6,355 nucleotides of DNA. It comes from CAYQQR01 sp964420035 (lineage in GTDB: Bacteria > Bacteroidota > Bacteroidia > Bacteroidales > SM23-62). Below, one piece after another: positions 1-5,560 of this stretch. Every line of letters begins with the position of its first letter. Position 1 is the stretch's first letter. The translations under genes were made by a program, and so were the position numbers. The stretch is from positions 1 to 6,355 of the forward strand of contig CAYQQR010000080.1 in assembly GCA_964420035.1 (NCBI GenBank), read 5' to 3'. Below the pieces are notes generated by a model that was given only the letters and a program-made list of their open reading frames with translations, searched no databases and had not been told where the DNA came from.

Positions 1-97
1 GACTAACAATTGATTATATTTATACCGAAATCATAACCCGGAAACTCGGGCTAGTAATCAAATAGAAAAAATATCATATGGTGGTCATGATATCACA
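1..97 (+). other. Upstream remnant of the RHS reading frame, probably frameshifted
   Basis: The reading frame of the downstream RHS gene stays open back to a TGA at 11-13. Residues encoded just before the ATG at 98 (NQIEKISYGGHDIT) look like ordinary YD-repeat sequence and run straight into the repeat. Before that, the third frame (from base 3 to a TAG at 63-65) reads LTIDYIYTEI, which also resembles YD-repeat sequence. A single-base frameshift somewhere between about 14 and 62 would join the two. This could be a real mutation or an assembly/sequencing error. The true start of the RHS gene would then lie left of the window. Direct observation: stop positions and frames. Inference: the frameshift. 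Confidence 0.35.
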
Positions 98-2461
98 ATG
101 GAATATGATAATTATGGAAATCAGATTGAACTTGATGATCCTGATGCTGGAACCATAACATATGCATATAACGGATTTGGAGAATTAACGGATCAATGGG
201 AAAACAATCATCATTATTCTATTGAATATGATGACCTTGGCCGGATAACCGATAAAACTGGATCTGAAGGATCATACAATTATTCTTTTATTGATGAAGA
301 TTACGGTATAGGTCAAATCGAGTCGATCACTGCACCCAATGGTTATTCAATCAACTATCAATATGACCAGTATGGGCGATTTATCACTCAAACAGAGGTA
401 ATTGATGGTCAAAACTATATTTCAGAATTTGAATACGACAACTTAAACAGAATCCAAAAGAAGACCTACCCTTCCGGATTTGCAATAACGAATACATATG
501 ATGACAGCGGATATTTGGATGAGATAAAAAGATTCGATACCGGTGAATCTATCTGGAAACTCGAGAATGTAAATGAATTTGATCAGATTACTCAATATCT
601 GATGGGTAATGGAGTTCGCACTTATGAATCATTCGATGATTACGGGCAGCCCGACAGCAAAACAGCCGGCAGTTTCTTCAATCTGGATTATGCATTCGAT
701 CAATCCAAAGGTCTTCTGAATGGCCGGGAAGATGTGATTCAGGATGTTTCTGAGACGTTTCAGTATACCGATAATCTCAAGCAAAGACTCAACGGCTTCG
801 TGGTAGATAACGGTCCGGGTCTGGAGACATCGTATTATAATAATGGCAACATATATGAGAAAGAAGATGCAGGTATATTTGACTATGGTGACAAGGCTGG
901 TCCACATGCCATAACAAGCATATCCAATAATCCAGGCACCATAAGCACCACGCCCCAGTATATTGCATACACGCCCTTTAACAAGGTTGATACCATCACC
1001 GAGGGAGCCTGTCAAATGCTGTTCTCTTACGGACCGGAATTGAACAGGAGAAAAACAAGACTGTATCAAAATGACACCCTCATAAAGACTAAAATATATG
1101 CTTCCAATTATGAGAAGATCATTGAAGGCTCAGACACAAAAGAAGTTCATTATATAGCCGGTCCAGCTGGGCTGGCAGCCCTGTACATCATTGAAAACGG
1201 TCAGGACAGAATACGATTCGCCTATACCGACTATTTAGGCTCCATACTGGCACTGACTGACGAGAATGGCACCGTAACATCCAGGATGAGCTTTGATGCC
1301 TGGGGCAGAAGAAGGAACCCGGATGACTGGACCTATGATGGTATGGCTTCATCCTTTGAGATTGACCGGGGATTCACGGGCCATGAACACCATGATGTTT
1401 TCGGCTTGATCAACATGAACGGACGGGTTTATGATCCAATACTGGGGAGATTCTTAAGTCCTGATAATTATGTCCAAACCCCATTTAATACTCAAAATCT
1501 AAATAGATATACTTATTGTTTTAACAATCCACTCGTTTATGTTGACCCTGACGGAGAACTTGCTTGGTTTGTACCAATCATAATAGGAGCAGCGGTATTT
1601 GGAACCGGAAATGTTGTTACTCATGCAATGAGAGGTGATATTAATAATTTCTGGCAAGGTTTAGGATATTTTGCACAAGGCGCAGTTACAGGAGCTGTCG
1701 TAGGTGCAACATGGTCATTTGGTTTAGCTTCTTTAAGTGGAACAAGTTTATTAGGTGGTGGTTCTATAATACAGGGAATGGGATTTGCATCACAAGGCAT
1801 TGCCCAGTATGCTGGATGGGCAATAATGGGCGGTAAAGCAATAAATACACTAAGTACTGTAACAAGTTTTATAAGTGATCCCGGCAATGCAGGAAGAATT
1901 CTTTTAGGAAAATCTTATTTAGATGAAAATAGAAATTTTTTTGGTGGCATGTGGCAAGGAGTAAGCCGGTATACATGGGAAGGGTTACAATCTTGGGCAG
2001 GATATAATTTTTCACAATTTAGAAATACTTTTGGTGGAGTAGATAGGGTAGATTATTTAGGTGGTGCAACATTCGCTACTCGGGAGAATCAAGATGGCAG
2101 AAGCGGAATGTCGCTTGGGAATTTTATAAACATTACCATTAGCGACGAGATTGTAGGAGACTTTGAGAATCGAGTAATAACCGACCCTTTGTTTATGCAT
2201 GAATATGGTCATACTTTTGACAGTCAAATCTTTGGAATGTCATATTTATTTGCGATAGGACTACCAAGCATTATAAGCGCAGCAGGGGCATCACAAGTGC
2301 CAGGAGAACCAATAGGCGTTTCAACGCATGATTTTAGATGGTATGAAATGAGGGCAAATAGACATGCTGAGAGATATTTTAGCAAGCATTATGGAGTAAA
2401 CTGGCTCTCATTATACAGAAGTGGCACAATTGAAACTTATTATCCAAGAAGAAGGAGGTAA
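98..2461 (+). CDS. RHS/YD-repeat polymorphic toxin with C-terminal HEYGH metallopeptidase-like tip (5' incomplete)
   Basis: The first ~330 residues of this 787-residue stretch carry YD repeats (YDNYGNQIE, YDDLGRI, YDQYGRF, YDNLNRI), which in this superfamily build a beta-cocoon around a toxin. The RHS core follows at ~370-487, with DYLGSILALTDENG, the hallmark GRVYDPILGRFLSPD (442-456), then NRYTYCFNNPL and DPDGE. The variable tip is 488-787. It opens with a Gly/Ala-rich hydrophobic stretch (~490-590) that may be membrane-inserting or a pre-toxin linker. It ends in a zincin-like region with HEYGH at 701-705 (His701, Glu702, His705) and a downstream EMRANRHAERYF whose Glu750 could be the third zinc ligand. 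Family knowledge: such tips are swapped between otherwise similar RHS proteins and act as contact-dependent or secreted toxins; peptidase activity here is inferred. The ATG at 98 lies inside a YD repeat and has no signal peptide or convincing ribosome-binding site, so the real start is probably upstream. The protein ends in four Arg whose codons form the ribosome-binding site of the next gene. Confidence 0.88.
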   Translation: MEYDNYGNQIELDDPDAGTITYAYNGFGELTDQWENNHHYSIEYDDLGRITDKTGSEGSYNYSFIDEDYGIGQIESITAPNGYSINYQYDQYGRFITQTEVIDGQNYISEFEYDNLNRIQKKTYPSGFAITNTYDDSGYLDEIKRFDTGESIWKLENVNEFDQITQYLMGNGVRTYESFDDYGQPDSKTAGSFFNLDYAFDQSKGLLNGREDVIQDVSETFQYTDNLKQRLNGFVVDNGPGLETSYYNNGNIYEKEDAGIFDYGDKAGPHAITSISNNPGTISTTPQYIAYTPFNKVDTITEGACQMLFSYGPELNRRKTRLYQNDTLIKTKIYASNYEKIIEGSDTKEVHYIAGPAGLAALYIIENGQDRIRFAYTDYLGSILALTDENGTVTSRMSFDAWGRRRNPDDWTYDGMASSFEIDRGFTGHEHHDVFGLINMNGRVYDPILGRFLSPDNYVQTPFNTQNLNRYTYCFNNPLVYVDPDGELAWFVPIIIGAAVFGTGNVVTHAMRGDINNFWQGLGYFAQGAVTGAVVGATWSFGLASLSGTSLLGGGSIIQGMGFASQGIAQYAGWAIMGGKAINTLSTVTSFISDPGNAGRILLGKSYLDENRNFFGGMWQGVSRYTWEGLQSWAGYNFSQFRNTFGGVDRVDYLGGATFATRENQDGRSGMSLGNFINITISDEIVGDFENRVITDPLFMHEYGHTFDSQIFGMSYLFAIGLPSIISAAGASQVPGEPIGVSTHDFRWYEMRANRHAERYFSKHYGVNWLSLYRSGTIETYYPRRRR
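2453..2458 (+). promoter_or_regulatory. Strong Shine-Dalgarno AGGAGG inside the toxin's last codons
   Basis: AGGAGG lies five bases before the ATG at 2464 and doubles as the final two Arg codons of the RHS protein, followed directly by its TAA stop. The spacing is ideal for ribosome re-initiation, so translation of the downstream gene is probably coupled to that of the toxin. No other gene in this window has a comparable site; low Shine-Dalgarno use is usual in Bacteroidota. Confidence 0.75.
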
Positions 2462-2463
2462 TT

Positions 2464-2895
2464 ATGAAAATAACATTTATATCAATGGGTTTATTAAGCA
2501 TTTTATTAATAACAGTATGTTCTAAATGTGAAAAAGCAGCTATGGATTATTCTTATGAAATCAATTTAGTTAATAATGCAGAACATTCTATTGGTTACTA
2601 TTTTGCAACAGGGGGAGAGCACGGAACATTTTATCCAGACTCATTGCCTGAAACCAATGAATATATCATTTATGATATTAGTAAAGTCCTAAGACCTGGT
2701 TATGAAAGCCATTTAGAATGGGAAAAGTTTTTTCAAGCTCTTCCAAATGATACATTATCCGTTTTTATTTTCCACACCGACACCCTAAACAAATACACAT
2801 GGGAAAAAGTGCGGGACGGCTATATGATACTAAAAAGGTATGATTTGAGCTTGGAAGATTTAAAGCAACGTGATTTTACAATAACATATCCATAA
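2464..2895 (+). CDS. Putative lipoprotein, candidate immunity protein for the RHS tip
   Basis: This 143-residue protein starts with a short basic-hydrophobic N-terminus (MKITFISMGLLSILLITVC). It looks like a lipoprotein signal peptide with a non-canonical lipobox: ITVC at 16-19, where Val at -1 is unusual, and a second Cys at 22. The mature part has no motif I can tie to a known enzyme. It contains INLVNNAEHSIGYYF (33-47), a Tyr-Pro-Asp segment FYPDSLPETN (56-65) and a C-terminal block NDTLSVFIFHTDTLNKY ... ILKRYDLSLEDL. I have an impression that this block recurs in small Bacteroidota proteins, but I could not test that. The gene lies two bases after the RHS stop, on the same strand, behind a strong ribosome-binding site and ahead of a terminator. 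That is the standard toxin-immunity layout. A periplasmic or outer-membrane lipoprotein would suit protection against a toxin delivered to the envelope. The immunity role is inferred from position only. Confidence 0.72.
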   Translation: MKITFISMGLLSILLITVCSKCEKAAMDYSYEINLVNNAEHSIGYYFATGGEHGTFYPDSLPETNEYIIYDISKVLRPGYESHLEWEKFFQALPNDTLSVFIFHTDTLNKYTWEKVRDGYMILKRYDLSLEDLKQRDFTITYP

Positions 2896-2903
2896 GAAAC
2901 AGA

Positions 2904-2926
2904 AAAGCCCGGCAAGTCCGGGCTTT
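2904..2926 (+). terminator. Intrinsic terminator after the toxin-immunity pair
   Basis: A perfect 9-bp stem, AAAGCCCGG (2904-2912) with CCGGGCTTT (2918-2926), closes on a 5-base loop CAAGT. It begins nine bases after the stop of the putative immunity gene. The downstream arm ends in TTT then ATAT, a short but plausible U tract. The stem also has a complementary A run on its 5' side, so it could work on both strands. Confidence 0.75.
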
Positions 2927-2937
2927 ATATGCGCCAA

Positions 2938-2959
2938 TAAGCTTTGCAATTAAAGCTTA
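2938..2959. repeat. AT-rich 8-bp inverted repeat
   Basis: TAAGCTTT (2938-2945) and AAAGCTTA (2952-2959) form a perfect 8-bp palindrome around a 6-base spacer, 12 bases beyond the terminator hairpin. It may be a second, weaker transcription stop or an operator-like site. No U tract follows it. The rest of 2960-3117, up to the next gene, shows no recognisable feature and no good TAnnTTTG promoter element. Confidence 0.35.
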
Positions 2960-3117
2960 ACAAAAAGACTAAAGTAGAGAATAGAGATTATCCTTTGAAA
3001 AATCCTGTATCCATAACTGGTGTAGTCTGTTCATTAATAAAACCCGGTTTGATGAAATGTATTTATTAATTGTCAGCATTCTGTGATAGAATCAACCATA
3101 AACTAAACCGAAATATC

Positions 3118-3582
3118 ATGAGTAGCATAAGATCTATATCCTTATTAGTGATACTTTGTTATTCTGTTCCTGTAGTTCAAGCCCAGAGTATTTCATATGT
3201 ATATGACCAATCCGGTAATAGAATCGAACGGAATGATGGTTCCGGAGGTAAAAAATCCAGTCAGGATGATTTTTATGAAGCGTCAGAATCTGACACTTCA
3301 GGTATAAAGATTGACAGAACGCCTGCTGATGAGAGCTTCAATATTTCAATCTTTCCCAATCCCACCAATGGACTTCTCCAGGTTAATATCATCTCCACTA
3401 CTATTGAAAATTCAGAATACCCGATAATCTACTTGTTCGATACAAACGGGAAATTACTTTTAAACCGGAAATTGGTGCAACCAGAGAATCAATTAGATCT
3501 TTCAAGGTTCCCACCGGGTAATTATATCCTCAAAGCAATCAGAAGGGACGAAATCAGTGAATGGATTATTGTTAAAGAGTAG
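3118..3582 (+). CDS. Small secreted YD-repeat protein with T9SS type A sorting domain
   Basis: I chose the ATG at 3118 rather than an upstream TTG at 3070, because it puts a proper signal peptide at the N-terminus: a 154-residue protein with a basic start, a hydrophobic core (ISLLVILCYSVPVV) and likely cleavage after VQA at residue 22. Right after the cut comes one YD repeat, SISYVYDQSGNRIERN (24-39), then a Ser/Asp/Glu-rich linker (~40-72). Residues ~74-154 form a T9SS C-terminal sorting domain: the FPNPTNG signature (79-85), then YLFDTNGKLLL, LDLSRFPPGNYILK and the terminal WIIVKE. The family routes cargo across the outer membrane and usually has this domain cleaved off. Small signal-YD-T9SS proteins of this kind commonly sit just ahead of RHS genes in Bacteroidota. 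Here it sits after a terminator and is followed only by repeats and an assembly gap, so its partner is missing or lies elsewhere. Confidence 0.85.
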   Translation: MSSIRSISLLVILCYSVPVVQAQSISYVYDQSGNRIERNDGSGGKKSSQDDFYEASESDTSGIKIDRTPADESFNISIFPNPTNGLLQVNIISTTIENSEYPIIYLFDTNGKLLLNRKLVQPENQLDLSRFPPGNYILKAIRRDEISEWIIVKE

Positions 3583-3700
3583 CATTCAATTATTTACAAC
3601 AGATTGTCGATTAGCTGGTTCAGAAAATCAATAATCTAATACTGATGATTTATTACAAGTTAAAAGTACTCGGGTTGTTTTTTCTGGTGGCTGGTTGCTT

Positions 3701-3751
3701 GCTGCTGCTGCCTACCGCCTATTGCCTACTACCACTGCCGCTGCTGCTGCC
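3701..3751. repeat. GCCTAYY heptamers framed by a 12-nt direct repeat
   Basis: GCTGCTGCTGCC occurs exactly at 3701-3712 and again at 3740-3751. Between these copies lie three tandem heptamers: GCCTACC (3710-3716), GCCTATT (3717-3723) and GCCTACT (3724-3730). The unit length of seven matches the ATCCTGA array about 130 bases downstream, although the sequence differs. Confidence 0.55.
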
Positions 3752-3760
3752 GCTGTACTA

Positions 3761-3812
3761 ACGGTAGCATCGGTAATAACGGTATCAACGGTTCCAAACG
3801 GTACTGAACGGT
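3761..3812. repeat. Degenerate 9-10-nt repeat built on ACGGT
   Basis: ACGGT starts at 3761, 3779, 3788, 3798 and 3808, and the variant TCGGT starts at 3770, giving steps of 9, 9, 9, 10 and 10 bases. The bases between the cores are poorly conserved. It reads as an old, decaying tandem repeat rather than a set of designed binding sites, though near one-helical-turn spacing leaves a protein-binding role open. Confidence 0.5.
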
Positions 3813-3860
3813 GCCTACGTACTACTTACTTCATACTGAACTCAGGAAACCAGGACCTTC

Positions 3861-3922
3861 ATCCTGAATCCTGAATCCTGAATCCTGAATCCTGAATCCT
3901 GAATCCTGAATCCTGAATCCTG
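3861..3922. repeat. ATCCTGA tandem heptamer array, truncated by the gap
   Basis: There are eight perfect copies of ATCCTGA (3861-3916), plus six bases of a ninth before the Ns begin at 3923. After the gap the sequence restarts with AATCCTTCC, possibly a decayed last unit, so the true copy number is unknown. The same heptamer, as its reverse complement GGATTCA, recurs at 6253-6280 in the end of the nucleotidyltransferase gene. Confidence 0.9.
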
Positions 3923-4022
3923 NNNNNNNNNNNNNNNNNNNNNNNNNNNNNNNNNNNNNNNNNNNNNNNNNNNNNNNNNNNNNNNNNNNNNNNNNNNNNN
4001 NNNNNNNNNNNNNNNNNNNNNN
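3923..4022. other. Assembly gap of 100 Ns
   Basis: The run is exactly 100 unknown bases, the usual placeholder for a gap of unknown size. It begins inside the heptamer array, so the repeat probably broke the assembly. The real distance between the flanks, and any promoter lying in it, cannot be judged. Confidence 0.97.
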
Positions 4023-4069
4023 AATCCTTCCTTCATGTCCCTAAAAGATTTATTAATACTTTTAACCCC

Positions 4070-5518
4070 ATGTCGGTAACCGAAGAACTCGACAAACTAT
4101 TCCTTGATTGGACGGGCATGGAGGCGGATGCGATCCGGCCGCTTCCTCCCGCCGGGAGCAGCAGGAGCTACTACAGGCTGCTGGGTTCGTGCAAGTCCGC
4201 GATCGGGGTATGGGGGAGGGATTTGAAAGAAAACCGGGCTTTCATAGAATTTACCCGTTACTTTCTGGACAAAGACCTGCCGGTATCTGAGCTCTATACC
4301 GTTTCCAAAGATGAACAGTTTTACCTGATCCAGGACCTTGGAGATACTACCCTGAATATGAAAGTGATGGCCGACCGCGAGCAGAACGGGAGGATCAGCC
4401 GGGGTAGCCTGGAATTATACAGGCAAGCATTAAATGACCTGCTTGAATTCCAGTTCCGGGGGGATGAAGCCCTGGATTACTCCCTTTGTGTACCCCGGCA
4501 AGCCTTCGACAGGCAATCGGTATTGTGGGACCTGAATCATTTTAAATACTACTGGCCCAAGCTGAACAATATTCCCTTTGATGAGGACAGGCTGGAGAAG
4601 GACTTTCGGAAGTTCAGCGATTACCTCACCGGGGACATCCCGTACTTTTTCATGTACCGGGATTTTCAGTCCAGGAACATCATGCTTCCCGGTAACCGGC
4701 CATACTATGTCGATTACCAGGGCGGACGAAAGGGTCCCCCGGCCTATGATGTGGCTTCCCTGTTATGGGAATCCAAAGTCGACCTGTCACCCGGGCAGCG
4801 GCATGAACTGCTGGAATATTATTTATCGGGCTTAAAGGAATATCAACCGGGGTTCCCTGATCATTTCCGCAAGACCTATTATCCCTTTGTACTGGTAAGG
4901 ATTCTGCAGGTGCTTGGTGCATACGGATTACGGGGATTGCACGAGGGAAAGACCCTTTTTCTGCAGAGCATCCCCTATGCCATGAATAACCTAAGGTGGA
5001 TGAAAGAACAGGGACATATTCCTTCCTGGTTACCTGAGCTGGATTCCCTGATCCTGAAAATGACGGAGGAAGACTGGGGTGAAGTACCCGGCAACAAGAA
5101 AGAAAAGCTTGAAGTGGAGATCAACAGTTTTTCCTATCGTTATGGTGTTCCCAGGGACCTAAGCGGTCATGGCGGGGGATTCGTTTTCGACTGCAGGGGA
5201 TTGCCCAACCCGGGCAGACTGGAAGAGTTCAGGGATATGACCGGACAGGACGAACCGGTCAGGGCCTTCCTCAGGAAGGGTAGCGAAGCGGAAGTTTTTT
5301 TTGGCAGGGCTGCGGATATGGTCCGGGCCAGTATTCAGGAGTATCAGAAAAGAGGCTATAAGCGTTTGGTGGTGAACTTTGGATGCACCGGCGGTCAGCA
5401 CCGCTCGGTATACTGCGCCGAAAAACTGGCCTCGGAACTGGCCGGGGATGAACTTATCGATGTCCGGATCCGTCACCATCAATTGGAAATCATGGGAAGA
5501 TTAAAAAAGGAAGGATAG
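4070..5518 (+). CDS. AmgK-like amino-sugar kinase fused to a RapZ C-terminal domain
   Basis: This 482-residue cytoplasmic protein joins two families. Residues ~1-335 are an aminoglycoside-phosphotransferase-fold kinase closest in pattern to AmgK, the anomeric MurNAc/GlcNAc kinase of cell-wall recycling. Visible marks are the nucleotide loop AGSSRSYYRL (28-37), the catalytic MYRDFQSRNIML (195-206; Asp198, Asn203), the metal-binding VDYQGG (214-219; Asp215) and AYDVASLLW (225-233). The catalytic loop has Tyr196 where many relatives have His. Residues ~346-482 match the C-terminal half of RapZ/YvcJ: FDCRGLPNPG (373-382), TGQDEPVRAFL (391-401) and GCTGGQHRSVY (438-448). In E. coli that half binds the GlmZ small RNA and senses glucosamine-6-phosphate. 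The Walker-A N-terminal half of RapZ is absent, replaced by the kinase. The ATG at 4070 is the first in frame after the assembly gap and lacks a Shine-Dalgarno, so a longer start inside the gap cannot be excluded. The gene is followed 42 bases later by a MurU-like gene, which supports an amino-sugar substrate. The exact substrate and the signal sensed are inferred. Confidence 0.9.
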   Translation: MSVTEELDKLFLDWTGMEADAIRPLPPAGSSRSYYRLLGSCKSAIGVWGRDLKENRAFIEFTRYFLDKDLPVSELYTVSKDEQFYLIQDLGDTTLNMKVMADREQNGRISRGSLELYRQALNDLLEFQFRGDEALDYSLCVPRQAFDRQSVLWDLNHFKYYWPKLNNIPFDEDRLEKDFRKFSDYLTGDIPYFFMYRDFQSRNIMLPGNRPYYVDYQGGRKGPPAYDVASLLWESKVDLSPGQRHELLEYYLSGLKEYQPGFPDHFRKTYYPFVLVRILQVLGAYGLRGLHEGKTLFLQSIPYAMNNLRWMKEQGHIPSWLPELDSLILKMTEEDWGEVPGNKKEKLEVEINSFSYRYGVPRDLSGHGGGFVFDCRGLPNPGRLEEFRDMTGQDEPVRAFLRKGSEAEVFFGRAADMVRASIQEYQKRGYKRLVVNFGCTGGQHRSVYCAEKLASELAGDELIDVRIRHHQLEIMGRLKKEG

Positions 5519-5560
5519 AAAGAATTATTATACGAACCCGTTAAAACCTGAAGCTTCCCA

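Larger units (their letters stand above)
3583..4069. other. Non-coding, repeat-rich spacer with an assembly gap
   Basis: I see no convincing gene on either strand here. From 3583 to about 3690 the sequence is plain AT-rich spacer without a clear terminator hairpin. From 3701 to 3812 it consists of several decaying short repeat families, and 3861-3922 is a heptamer array cut by a 100-N gap. The 47 bases after the gap (4023-4069) are the leader of the kinase gene and lack a Shine-Dalgarno. A minus-strand open frame across the array is only a translation of the repeat (DSGFRIQ units). Confidence 0.7.

Noticed and set aside
629..1069. Minus-strand open frame of 146 codons inside the RHS gene
   Set aside because: It lies fully opposite a well-supported YD-repeat region and shows no recognisable motif.
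2989..2997. TATCCTTTG as a Bacteroidota -7 promoter element for the T9SS gene
   Set aside because: It has three bases instead of two between TA and TTTG, with no clear -33 element at the right distance.
3070..3117. Longer N-terminus for the T9SS protein from a TTG at 3070
   Set aside because: It would bury the signal peptide behind 16 polar residues; the ATG at 3118 gives a normal signal peptide.
3861..3922. CRISPR array
   Set aside because: The units are seven bases with no spacers between them, so it is a simple tandem repeat.
3842..4036. Minus-strand open frame of 64 codons with DSGFRIQ repeats
   Set aside because: It is the translation of the heptamer array and the run of Ns, with no start signal or independent coding evidence.
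4057..4064. TACTTTTA as a -7 element before the kinase gene
   Set aside because: It differs from TAnnTTTG at the last base, lies only six bases before the start codon, and no -33 element is visible.
5159..5482. Minus-strand open frame of 107 codons opposite the RapZ domain
   Set aside because: The plus strand carries clear RapZ motifs over the same bases, and the opposite product resembles nothing.
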